Position numbers and translations under genes: made by a program
Notes under the pieces: generated by a model
What the model saw: only the letters and a program-made list of their open reading frames with translations
Databases searched by the model: none
What the model was told of the DNA's origin: nothing
Part shown: in pieces, positions 48,901-60,619 of the stretch
Layout: the number at the start of each line of letters is the position of its first letter
Position numbering within the stretch: the stretch's first letter is position 1
Source of the DNA: Trichobilharzia szidati
Lineage: Eukaryota; Platyhelminthes; Trematoda; Strigeidida; Schistosomatidae
NCBI GenBank assembly: GCA_944472155.2
Contig: OX235279.1
Coordinates: 134,698,920 to 134,762,919, forward strand
Reading direction: 5' to 3'
DNA: 64,000 bases

Positions 48901-51900
48901 ATTCACGATAATATGGAAACAGAAAGTTCCTTTACAAAACGTTTCTCTACATTTTGATAGAAATAAACAAAATGTAATTGGCTTTCCTGTGACTTTTCAA
49001 TGAATTCTCATTAGATGTAATATTTATAGTAGTAGACCAAACTGACTTGATGCAAACCTACTGAAATGATAGATTTTGTGTCTACTTTTATTTTTGTGGA
49101 ACTTTTCGCTGTGTTATAGAAAATAATGCTCATCAATTTACTGATCATATATCGCCTTTATTTACGTTGCAAAGTGTTTCCCGCAATCCCTCTGATAAGT
49201 TAAACTGGATGAACTAAATGATTCTGATTGTTATCGAAGACTAAAGACAACACAAAGCAGCGTTCCACATTTTTTATTTTCACCAAAAGGCCATATTCTT
49301 TGATAACTCTTGTTATATTCATCATTAAAAAATGTAATCTTTCCCGTTTTGTCCTTGATTATGGTTTCTGTAAAAAGGTAAATCATCCTGAAAGTTACCC
49401 GGATATTAAACAGCTGTTTTTCACATAGTTCTTGAATATTTTCACACAAACTGAAGGCTCTGCATTTAGAAGACCTCCATATTACCTTGCATAGTCTATT
49501 GTCATTATGTGCTAGTATAAGTGAAATACACCCTTTTGAGGATCGTTTATCCACCTATAGCTTCAAGCTTCAAAAATAGATAAAACTAACATATCCATTG
49601 GTTGTTTTTGCTTATTTCTTAAATGTTTTTAAGTTTCAGAAGACTAATGGGAAACAAATAATTTGGTGTGACATAAAGACTATAATTTCCCGCGGGTATT
49701 CAGTATGATATATGAAATTCTCATGAAGGTATGGTAATATGGAGGAACAATAGGTGGAACACTTCAAAATCAGATGTATCATGTATTACTTCAGCATTTT
49801 ACCAGTTATTTTTCGTAAATTTTAAAATAAAAGGCTATTATGGGTGATATTAATCTTAAGCACTTGATGCATAAAATAAAATAATTAGCTTAAAGTAGGT
49901 TGAAGAATCTTCATGAGGAGTGATTTTTCTCACCAAGAAATGTTAAAACAATATTCACAGTACATCATCCGGTTAATACGTTCTCTTAAATTCTTAGTCA
50001 TGGTAGCAGTATAAAGGTGAGTAAGACTTCAGTAGGAATTTGAAACAGGTTGTCCCGCTATACCTATTGTTACACTAGTCTAGCTTAAAAGCACCACAAA
50101 ATCCGGGAATACATTGTACATTGAATGAGCAAAATGACGTGTGTTAACTGGCAGCAATATGTATGTTAACTCAAGGCCCTGATATTTGAAGCTAAAGAGG
50201 CTTTTGTTTTGCTTTAAAAAGTTACTATACCCACATTGATTTAAAAAATGATAGATCTTCAAATAGTCCCCTACTAAATAGTATTGCTTCTCTGATTTTT
50301 TTGAGTAATTAACTTATGTGTTCTTCATGTTCAATTTGATAGCAGTGTAGATTACTGAGTCTATATTATTTCAAAAAATCTCTCGAAGTTGTGAAAATAC
50401 CAGATCGCCGTTGATCATTTTACAGTTTAACAACGAGCAATATAATTACTAGAAATTAGGCATATTAACAGAATACAAATTGTTTCATCCAAATAATGTG
50501 TAAAAAGGTATCTTATATACTGTGTTGCTAATTTAATCTTACATTTGATCTTTAGTTATGTGTCAGATGTATATCAACCGAGCTACTCGCCTTCAATTTC
50601 ACTGCGTCGATCCCGGTCATACAGTGGTCTGTATGATAACAGGTGAGTACAGAGACATTAACATCAGTGGGAATTAGACTTTTAATTGTACTTATTCAAT
50701 TAATAGTTCTGTAAGTTGTGTGAATTTTTCAAGTTATGGAAGCTAAATATTTGCTTGCACGAAGGTATAACAGTGCTTTTATCATTTTTTATGATAAGTA
50801 TGTTTCTTGCCATATATGTAATGAATTTTTACTGAAATATACTTCCACCAGCCTCATACTGGTGGTTACTTCTGTTCAGTGACCGATAGCTGTTTTAATA
50901 TTATAAATGTAATTAGTCCTAAGATCTTTATTTGTTCTACAGTTTGAATTATTAAAATGCCATTACTTTACTGAAGTGTAGAGAATACAGCTGTACGTAG
51001 AAATAAGTGTTGTTGAAGTAATATGTCAAAGTACTTCAGATAAAGAATGTTGAATGATTAACCAGAAGATTTAGTCAATGTATGACTTCCGAAAGTTAAA
51101 AGTAAAAGTCATACGTTAGCTCCAGATTTCTCATTAACATTTGCATGTAGGCAGCAAGGCGGTAAATTCTAAAGTTTTACCAAATATAAGATGCCACAAA
51201 GCATTCAGTTTAGTGGTACTTATCCATAAGCTATGTAGTGGAGCCAAACGCGACGCATATAAGACTAAACTTACTTAGTAGTAGCGAAGGTGATCTGGCA
51301 TTCTTAGCACATCTTTGAATTCTTTAGGCTGTGAAGATTGAGCTTTTGGCATGGGTTTCGATAATTAACACACGGTACTGTTAATAACTAAGCGTCGGTG
51401 GCATAGCGGTTATGACGCTCGCCGACCATGCACATGGTCCGGGGTTCGATCCCCGGCCGACGCACTCCTTTACCTTACTAAGCCAGAAATAATGCTGGTC
51501 AAGAGGAAATGTTGGGCATGAGGCTAGCAACCCCATCCTGTAAAATAAACACTGCTACATAAACTTCAAGCCAATAGCTTGAAGCCCTATGTTCCACTGG
51601 GAGACATGAGTGAAAAAACTGTTTATAACTGAAGATGGTGAGTTGTGATGTATAAACTAATCTAGGGCTGAGGACTAATTACAGAGATTATGTTACCTTT
51701 TTTCTCAGTTGTGAAACTTTTATTATAGTCTTATAAATTTTGAACACTGAAAACTTTAAAAAGAAGTAATTTTCCTGCTAGTTACATATTTGCTAATATA
51801 ATGTAACCTTGGACAAACATCGTCCTGAATAGCAAATATTCTTTACTGCAAGTACTACTTGGCATCGAGTACTGTCATTCTGACAAATAACCAACGTGTT

Positions 51901-52091
51901 TATCAAAAAGAGATCTCTCAACTTTATTTGGTGATTTTATTTTACATCTTCAAGATCCTTTACATATATTCTTCTAACGCATTTCCTTTTCTTTTTCTCT
52001 TAACATTCAAATAAGCTCACTTTATGGATATTCATATCCACCTTTTGGGGGTCAGAAAGTCGATATTTACGAGTATGTGAATACAAATTAA
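45958..52091 (+). CDS. Four-exon gene for a 110-aa Tyr/Ser-rich protein, unknown function
   Basis: Exons 45958-46068, 48135-48193, 50556-50642 and 52016-52091 join in phases 0, 2 and 2 to one frame of 111 codons ending TAA. Every junction is GT-AG (GTGAGT, GTATTT and GTGAGT donors; TTGTAG, CTTTAG and AATAAG acceptors). The product is unusually rich in Tyr and Ser, starting MSYYNSDLVGYYDTYGNF and containing SLRRSRSYSGLYD and YGYSYPPFGG. There is no signal peptide or membrane helix. I do not recognise it. Tyr-rich proteins with a TATA box and minimal leader in trematodes include eggshell precursors, but no family motif proves this. AATAAA lies at 52264-52269. Introns are 2.07, 2.36 and 1.37 kb, the last holding a SINE. 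The short exons would escape open-frame searches. Confidence 0.7.
51390..51617 (+). mobile_element. tRNA-headed SINE with RTE-like 3' tail, 13-bp TSD
   Basis: The head (51392-51464, 73 nt) has acceptor halves GCGTCGG/CCGACGC, an A box TGGCATAGCGG and a B box GGTTCGATCCC. A body follows, then TGAAGCCCTATGTTCC, the same 3' sequence that ends the RTE fragments at 24.9 and 61.1 kb, and a GTGAAAAA end. Flanks ACTGTTAATAACT (51377-51389) and ACTGTTTATAACT (51618-51630) form a target-site duplication with one mismatch. It sits in intron 3 of the Tyr-rich gene, same strand. Confidence 0.85.
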
Positions 52092-52263
52092 AATTTTAAA
52101 TACGGTATCTCTAGACTATTTCGCTTTTTAAATGGTTAACCGTTAATACATATATCAGTTTAGTATATGGATAACGTTTGTGTCGAGGTTACCAACATGA
52201 TGCTTTATAATTCACCTTTGAAAACTAAGAATGATACCAGAACGGGAAATTCATTGAGCAATC

Positions 52264-52269
52264 AATAAA
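52264..52269 (+). terminator. Polyadenylation signal of the Tyr-rich gene
   Basis: AATAAA, 173 bp after the stop codon. Confidence 0.45.
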
Positions 52270-53618
52270 CTGTGCTTATATTAGTGAATAACTGAGAAAT
52301 TTAAAATCGCTTAAAAGTAGCATTTTTCGGTATTAGCTCTCCATCCGATGCAAGCAGCCAATTTAAATTGTGGTGTTGTTTTTCCCGTATATACTCTTTA
52401 CTTTGAGAATTTAGCATTGTAGCATTTTGTTAGCCTCTCAGTTTTGTATACTGGATGGTTACATAGACATTAATGGTCTTATGCCATGAAAATAACCAAC
52501 AGGGAAAATGAATTACTGTTATGAAGCTGGAGACTAGCTATTTACGCATGATTGCCTTTATTACATGATCCATTTGAATTTGATGCATTGAATATACGCT
52601 GCTTTTCCAATGATGTCTCCATACCCAATGAGTAGTAAAGCTGCTGATAGATTTTGAAATGATTTATTCAGTCTCTTCCACTTGGTTTAATGAAGAATTA
52701 GTTAGTTTTGAGCGATTTCTCACTTACTTTTGGTGCACAAACTTTGCTTAATCCTTCCATTATTTCATATACGAAAATCTTTTATAACCTATGTTAGCAC
52801 TTGACAGATATGAAGTGCTACCTAACTGATAATTACATTTTTCAGTGGTAAAAATATTGGCAGCGTGTTTATATGCTTTGAGTACCTGATTTCATTGCCA
52901 TTATGTTTTTCAGTGACACTGTGTACAGAAGATATTACTAGTAGAGAAGAATTATCATACATCATCGTAGAGAATCTCTTTCATCAATTACTACTTTCAG
53001 TGAGTTCATTTTAAATTCTCTCCCGTGATATTAACAATCTTAAATTGCTCTGACGGTTTTAAAAACAAAAGTTACATTCTATTTGAGTTAATTAATGCTT
53101 ATTGCAAAGATTAACCAAAAGAAATGAATGAACTTTAAAGTGGAGATTCACAAATATACATGACGTAAACAATGATGAGCTTTTCAAGGTGCGCTCAGCA
53201 AATATTATCAGAATTTCGGTGTTAGTTACTTCCGAGATAAACTCATTCCGATAAGTACTCTTTCGCAATGGTTAAACTGCAATCATATTATTATGATAGT
53301 ACCAATCAGTAAAGCAATAATACAAACATACAAGAAAATATTGCCATCTAAAGTCAGACTCGTGCAGGGAGACTTTTATGTTTTGTCGATCTTTTTTTAG
53401 CCTTCTTTGTGTCAGTGCTTTCATATCATTTGACATTAAAGTACCCGCATAGCATAGGTTTCTTCAAATAAGATTCACAATCTGAGGATTTTACCATTGG
53501 CATTCATAGGTATGCACTTTGCAAGCTTGCCTTATCCGGTGCATAAAATGCATTATTGAATATTCGTACAGTTATCTGTAAGTACCTTTATCATCCTAAA
53601 ACCTATTTTGATTTGAGG
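52270..53618. other. Intergenic, nothing assigned
   Basis: AT-rich DNA with no supported exon or repeat. Confidence 0.5.
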
Positions 53619-53803
53619 TTTTTTTTTGGATTTACAGCTTGATTTCCAAACCGTATTTTCAGTACAAGTGTGGAACTTTCAGCATGGATATCGGTTGCCC
53701 AAATTCAGGCATACCATAGATATCGGGTGTGCGCCGGCAGGGGTTCGAACCCCGGACCATGTGCATGGTCGGCGAGAGTCCTAACCACTGTGCCACCGAC
53801 GCA
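53619..53803 (-). mobile_element. tRNA-derived SINE (subfamily with poly-A end)
   Basis: The minus-strand head (53802-53730, 73 nt) has paired acceptor halves GCGTCGG/CCGGCGC, an A box TGGCACAGTGG, a B box GGTTCGAAC and a complete T-arm. Where an anticodon arm should be there is a palindrome, GACCATGCACATGGTC. The body matches the SINE at 9672 and ends in a run of nine A at 53627-53619. No clear target-site duplication was found. Confidence 0.82.
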
Positions 53804-54143
53804 CGATGCTGAATGAATCACATTTATTGGTTTTTTGGTTAACCTTCTTAAATGATTTGAAGCTGTATTCAAATCTCTGGTTAAGATAAATCTTTCAGAA
53901 ACAAAAGAATAGAAAGACTGAATTTTGAATCCTGCAGGGGAATCTACAACTGATAAACCAAAATATTTAAGCCACCAATTTTTATGTCATGCTCTGATAT
54001 ACAAGGCTTGGCAATAATCAAATTGGAAACTTTTCTTGGAAACATATGTAACTTTCGTTTGGAAGTAAAAATATGTTTGACAGATAACTAATTAAGCACT
54101 TTGTTGCTGCAACTGTTTCAGCATAATGAAGGGCTAATAAGCT

Positions 54144-54299
54144 TGATATGATTATGAGCAATAGTTTGTGCTCGAAATGTAATTAGTTAATATAACTGTA
54201 TAACACTGTGTGATTAAATCAGAATAATATCTTTTCCATAATAGAGTTATACTCTACCACAGTGCCCAAGTTTTATACTTATATCAATAATACATAGGA
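54144..54299 (+). mobile_element. Single tail element, 10-bp TSD
   Basis: One 156-bp unit running from TGATATGATTATGAGCA through the diverged CTCGAAATGTAATTAG block to GTGCCCAAGTTTTATAC. It is flanked by CTAATAAGCT on both sides (54134-54143 and 54300-54309). There is no coding capacity. It shows that the unit moves without a PLE coding region. Confidence 0.85.
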
Positions 54300-54309
54300 C
54301 TAATAAGCT

Positions 54310-57300
54310 GTTTATATTTTTGCTTTCAGGAATACTATCCCGTATTGTGATACTTCATTTACATTCATTTATTTGTAATCATGTCATATATCTTGTATAC
54401 AACATTTATCACTTTCTGAATATACTTATATAAAACTTCAGTTTATTTACTTCGTTTTCTACTACGGTACATTGTTTGAAAGGCTATAAAAGCAATAGAA
54501 GAGTAATTTGAAGAGGTGAAAGTGTATTGTGCCACGTTAATGATTAAAACTAAAGTATTTTTTAGGGAATTTCATGGTTTTATACGTAATTAGTCTTGCT
54601 GCATTACTCATCATATTGTATTCTGTATCCAGTTTTTAGAAAAAACAACATCCTATGAATTCATTTGGAGGAGAATATAAGCACAAAATTTTGTTTAAAA
54701 GAACCGTTTCGCCTCTACTCTCCCTTAACTTACTGTTTAGATAATTACTAGCTAGGAAAATTGGCAAAAGTAGCCTGAGTCAGGTAAATCCTAAGTGATA
54801 AATAGACCTCATGCATCAGTGTGAATGGATAACTCTCAACAGTGATTCGACACCGAATTAACGGTAATTTTTGGAACATTTGATTACTTTTCAAGTGCTA
54901 AAATATAAAGACAGATGCTTCCCTAAGTTATTGAATGTCAGAGCAGATATTGAAAAATTTCTTACCTAAGTCAAAGAAGATTGCGAAAAACCTTTAAAAT
55001 AGTCTATGAAGTCTTCTTGGTCTGCACATTCTAAAATTTATGATATAAAAATATATTGATAACAAACTTTCAAATTAATCCGAGTAAACCTCTTAATACA
55101 GTGAATACCACTATTTCGATTCCGTATATAGATGCACCTGGAACAATTCGAAACCAGTTTGAGATTATTTAATGCAAACCGGAAACATTGCAAAAATATA
55201 TTGTATAAAGGCAGGAGCAGATAATTTTAGTAGGGTCAGTAACAGTGGAAAGCATAAGCGATCAGTTTACAGATGTATCCTAAAAGAAGCCACTAAAAAC
55301 CTGAATTCTTCATTAGCTAAGGTCTCATGAAGAGTTGCTTAACAAGTGAAAGCTAAAAGTGTCCAGTCAAAAAATAGTGGCTTGAGAGATAAGTAGTTAG
55401 AGATATCTTGCATATGTGAACATTTAACTTTTTCGCAAGGTTAAGTATATTAATAAATGAAAATAAACTTTTAGTAAGAAATATTATTACATAATAATTT
55501 CACGTATTGTCATGTGATGTAAACGGAAGACATTTGAAAGGAATTATAAAGATATATTTATCTTTGTCAGCTCAAGTGATCCTATCACATTGTCTAGATG
55601 GATGAATAGTGCGCACACTTTCCATCTCATTTTTTTCACGCTGATATTCTGTTTTTTACAGAAACTTGTGAAATCATTTATGACTCTACATTTTTCATCA
55701 CATTGTCTACTATACTATACTGCTTCACATTTTTCATTGTTTCTAGGCATATTAAAAATTATGAGTAGATTTCAACCATAATTATTACATTTATTTTAGA
55801 TAGATAACACGTAAAACACATGATTTTGATTTGATGTGTAATCTTGTATATCATCCGCACCTAATTCTGTCTTCTAAAATTATAACTAAGATAAATTAAG
55901 TGGATAAAATCAACTGGTATCAATAATGCAGTCTGATTTTATTTATAGAATATATATTCTTTGTTTATGATGCACAACTTAAGCATGAACTGTAATCTGA
56001 AGTTTTCAGTTATCAATACGAGCAGTGATAAAGCTAAAAACACAGGAAGGAATAGGATGAAACAGATAGGTAACTCAATATTTCTAAAAACCGTTTCTGG
56101 GGAATACAAGCAATTGTTTCACCTAAGAGTATTTACTCAGTGCACTTATACCGGTAAATAATATATGTGTAAAAATGTTTTTCATTTATTTAGAAATTAA
56201 GACAACAGTCGTAAATCATCAAATTTATCCCCAGCAGTTACATCCTGTGAACCGCGACGAAAATTGATAAAATAATTCCAAAAAATCACAACACTTTGTG
56301 TACTTGTCTAGTTATTCCACAAATATGCAAATCATTTTACACGAAAGGAAGACTGAGTATTCTAGATGAAATTTGTTCATATCATAAGAATAAAAACGTT
56401 GACAGATTAATTTGTCACCTAGTGTAAAGCATAGTAGTACTGAATAAGATCAAGGTTCGTAGGGTTCGCAGCTTTTGGTAATTTATCGTATGACGTTTTG
56501 AGAAATATTTTGGGTCTTCATTTTCCGTCATGTCAGTACACGCATCTTCATGAGCACATAGTGCTTGTTAATAATTATTAGTTTAGGGAAAGAGGTTGTC
56601 AGTATATTTTGCCCATCGGTGAGATGCTTCGTTTCATTCATAACTGGTTTAAATAGATGATAAACCACAGTTCATCTTCAACGGAAATGAACTTCTGTTT
56701 ACTTCTACCTCATGTCTAATATGACTGAGAAATCTTTTGTATGCACCTAATAGACAAACGTTATGTTAGTTAAAGATTCCTGTTTTGAAAAATGAAAAGT
56801 ATTAAGGATAACATGTTATATCATTTACTTCTTTCACAAATCTCGGGAAGTTTGCGTATGGATTGAATTAGAACGTTTATCTGAAATCATCTATTGTTCT
56901 CGAATATTGAATGTGAGTTATTATATTGGTTGTATACCATCAGACACTCTATTATATCTTTAGAATGGATATAAGAACTCAGAAAGGATTATTTACTTCA
57001 TAAGTATTTAACATGTGGTAATTTTTTAAACTTATTTTTAGTAATTGGAATACAGCTGCTGGTGTCATTTCTGGACCACCCAGATAAACAGTTTATACAA
57101 GGAATTATATGAGTGGTAAATGAATGTTGATACTTGTCAGTGTAGTAATATTTAACCTTCATTTGACTGACAACAACCATATTTCAATCTAGGTAAACCT
57201 ATTTATGCTACCGTAAAATTATTCAATCTAGTCTACGTGTTAGAAAGAGGTTTATTTGTGGAACATTATTCTTAAAATAGGCTGGTTATCCACAAACTTT

Positions 57301-57438
57301 GGACTTCATCTTAAGCAATTTCTATGACAGCTTTTAAAGAAGTGTTTGAAAACAATGCTCGGATATATGGTCAAGAATTGTGGCCTATCATGAATATGCA
57401 TTAACCACTAAGCTGCTCCGATGGATTCTTGCCCATGA
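54310..57438. other. Intergenic, nothing assigned
   Basis: AT-rich DNA. Short open frames at 55.6 and 56.0 kb have no splice or homology support. Confidence 0.5.
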
Positions 57439-57448
57439 ACCAAATAAT

Positions 57449-57865
57449 ACTCCATAATGGTTAAGATTTTATTTTGATAAATCACACAGTGTTGTACAGT
57501 TATATTAACTGATGACGTTTCGAGCACAAACTATTGCTCATAATCATATCAAGTTACTCACACAACTTCTTTCCTTCATTTATATACATGTGTGGAATCG
57601 ACTAGATATTGGAATAAAATTCAATATGAGATAATGTACATTCAGAAATAACACTCGTACTATTATTTCTGAATGTACATTATCTCATATTGAATTTTAT
57701 TCCAATATCTAGTCGATTCCACACATGTATATAAATGAAGGAAAGAAGTTGTGTGAGTAACTTGATATGATTATGAGCAATAGTTTGTGCTCGAAACGTC
57801 ATCAGTTAATATAACTGTACAACACTGTGTGATTTATCAAAATAAAATCTTAACCATTATGGAGT
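57449..57865. repeat. Perfect 203-bp inverted repeat made of two tail elements
   Basis: Arms 57449-57651 and 57663-57865 match base for base around 57657 (sum 115314), with an 11-nt loop. The outer 110 bp of each arm are tail-element sequence (ACTCCATAATGG end through TGATATGATTATGAGCA). The inner 90 bp are unrelated single-copy-like sequence, present in both orientations. The right unit continues past the palindrome to GTGCCCAAGTTTTATAC. Confidence 0.95.
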
Positions 57866-60403
57866 TATACTCTACCACAGTGCCCAAGTTTTATACATTT
57901 TAGAATTCATATTTGGGTGATAAATAAATGGAGTAAATGGTAGGTTGGATGCAATATGTAGATTTTATGGTAGCAGGCCCAAAAATTCAAACAGGCCGCC
58001 TAGGTCGTGTTCTACCAAAAATTTACAGCAAAACACATATTAAAGTCTTCTCGCATCTGTCTATGAAAGCACAACAAAGATGCTACTCATCCGAAAACTT
58101 ACTCAATCTAAGGAGCATGTTACAAAATACTAACTGGGATTTATTCCATGAAAGTTCATTAGATGACACAATTGTCAATATAACGGATTATCTTAAGTTT
58201 TGCCTTGATATATGCTGTCCCAAACAAACTCTATTCAAACGCCTCGACTGCTTCTCATCTCTTTATCTCAAACAACTTCGCAGGAAAAAGGAAACTTTAT
58301 ACAAATCCAAAGACAAGTTAGGACTCAAAAAGATTAATGCTCAAATCAAATCTGAAATCAAAAATCTTAATGCTATCTATAATGATACACTTTTATCATG
58401 TAAATCTCCAATCAGTATGTGGAAACTTTTCAATGAAATTACTGGTAATAGTAAGCGTTGCAATGCTTTTCCCTCTTATGATGTTAATGCTCTTAATCAG
58501 TCTTTTATACGCTGTCCTTCTACTTTAACTACTTCTAATGTTACCTATCATGTAGCTGAAAACTTTCATGACTTTAATACTCTCGATGCTCTAAAATGTC
58601 TTAAAACGCTCAAGCCCTCACGTAGCCTCGGTCCTGACGGTATACCTGCCTATGTTCTAAAACAATGTGCAGATGTGCTGTGTTCTCCACTAACCAACAT
58701 CCTAAATTCTTCTTTCTCTAAAAATATCGTACCTGATGCATGGAAAGACATCAAAATTGTCCCTGTCCCTAAACCTGGAAATGGCAAGAACGTAAAGTTC
58801 AGACCCATTGCCATCACTTCCCCGTTTCTAAAGCTTATGGAAAAACTAATACTTCTTAAACTCGAACCCTCCCTTAAAAACTTCGAAGACCCCAAACAAT
58901 TTGCCTGTAGGCAGGGTAGGAGTACATTAGACGCTGCAGCTGTCTTGCACAACAACATTGTCTCATCATTAGATAAAGGTGCCAAGTACGTCCGCTGCAC
59001 ATTTCTTGACTTCACTTCTGCTTTCGACCCTGTTCCTAGATGTCTCCTGCTAAATAAGCTCTCTTTGACGAAAACTGAGTCCTGGGTCACTAACTGGCTG
59101 CAGTTATACTTCTCTAACAGAATGCAGTACACCGTGTACAAAGGTAAATCATCCTCTGCTGTACTCACTGAAGCGGGAGTCCCCCAAGGTGCTGTACTCT
59201 CCCCACTTCTCTTTTCTTTCTTTCTACATGACTTGCCATCTTCAAATGACATTAATTTTGTCAAATACGCTGACGATCTGTCTATATCTTTGCCTATCAA
59301 ATGTCAAAGCGACTGCTCTAAACTTAATGGCTTTCTGTCAGAAATCAGCCAGTGGTCCAAGGAAAACGGTCTTACCCTAAACCCCTCCAAATGCCAAACA
59401 GTCAATTTCACCTTTAGGCATAAATCCGACCTAAACAAACTGTTTGGCTCTTAAGAGGTATGCAACACAGACGGCACTGAAATAGAAACTAAATCGGAAA
59501 TTAAATACCTAGGTGTCATTCTATTTGCTGATCTCTCCTGGTCGTCTCATATCTTAGCAATTTCTAAGAAAATATTCCGTCTTACCTTCTACATCAAGAA
59601 GTTAAAACATTCTGGTATTACCCAACCCTTACTCCTACAATTCGTTAATTCTCGCATCCTGCCTATTATTCTCTACTGTTCCCCCTTAGTTTTTCCTGGG
59701 CTACTGAAGAAAGACTATAACATATTACGCAAGATGTTAAATGTTGTCAGCAGGGTAAGCAACGTGCCACTTAACCAGCTTGCTAATACTCTGGTTGACA
59801 GGCACATGGACTCATGTGAAAAAATGGGCCAAATCCACTTTATCTAACTCACACCACCCTCTTCACTCACAACTCTCCCCCTGCATCTCATCAGGTAAAA
59901 CCAGAAGCCAATATAGAAAACTATATGCTCGCACCAGCAAGTACAAAAACTCAACCATACCCTACTTAGCTCGTGTTCTGTGTGATAAAGAAAGCATTAG
60001 GCGTGACACCTATAATTCATTAAATAGTCAGTAGTAAAACTGGACCTCGTCTTTCCAACTCATATCATTTAAAGGTACAACATTTTCTTTCTTTCTGTTC
60101 CTTTTCTCTCTCTTCTTTTTCCGTTATGTGCTGCTTTGTCTCTTTCTCTCGCTTACGCCAGTTAATAAGACAGCTCCCACTTTTCTAACACCTTCAAACA
60201 CTGTTTCAGCTTTACCTTTGCTACTGACATGCCAATGCATTGTTGTAATAATGAACTGTGGTTTCCTCAATCTATGTAGAATTTCTATTTATTGATAATG
60301 TACTAACTGGATGCAATACTGTAGTAAAAATGCTGAGAATTCCATTCTGCATCATAAGTACTGTTTTGGAATAAAGCAAATTATTATTATTATTATTACT
60401 TAT
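57453..60403 (+). mobile_element. Composite insertion: tail-element palindrome plus 5'-truncated CR1 LINE
   Basis: The direct repeat ACCAAATAATACTC occurs at 57439-57452 and again at 60404-60417, immediately after the CR1 (ATT)n tail. As a target-site duplication it bounds a 2.95-kb unit containing the palindrome, about 35 bp of junction and the CR1 reverse transcriptase. The left repeat overlaps the ACTCC end of the tail element by four bases, so microhomology may have guided the joint. Confidence 0.75.
57937..60034 (+). pseudogene. CR1-type LINE reverse transcriptase, two lesions
   Basis: One frame runs 505 codons to TAA at 59452-59454. It contains the endonuclease-RT linker, then RT motifs SRSLGPDGIPAYVLK, VPVPKPGNGKNVKFRPIAI, CTFLDFTSAFD, GVPQGAVLSPLLFSF and the catalytic KYADDLSIS (YADD at 59266-59277). 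The same frame continues past the stop (IKYLGVILFADLSWSSH, then NSRILPIILYCSP), and a frameshift near 59,800 leads to the C-terminal segment ending at 60034. The endonuclease and ORF1 are missing. All catalytic residues are intact, so only a stop and a frameshift separate it from a full polymerase domain, indicating a recent insertion. The 3' UTR ends in AATAAAGCAAA and (ATT)n. Confidence 0.9.
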
Positions 60404-60417
60404 ACCAAATAATACTC

Positions 60418-60619
60418 ATCACCACTTTAGCAGGAATCTGAGAACTTTTAACTGCTAAAGTCAATTTTTGTAAAGAAATTTCAACTAATAAATCAGGGCA
60501 GCACATATATGTTAGCTGCCTATTGTTTGACTTCTCCTGTACCATTATAATTTTTGTTGCAATAAATAACGCATGCGAGTGGATACGAAATTGTAGTTTA
60601 ACAGATTAGACTTTGTATA
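60418..60619. other. Intergenic gap between CR1 and RTE copies
   Basis: No feature is seen apart from AT-rich runs. Confidence 0.5.

Noticed and set aside
51392..51464. Functional tRNA gene
   Set aside because: The anticodon and D stems do not pair and the T-arm is one base short. It is followed by a SINE body and bounded by a target-site duplication.
58650..59300. Minus-strand 216-codon frame
   Set aside because: Antisense shadow of the CR1 reverse transcriptase, whose motifs are unambiguous on the plus strand.
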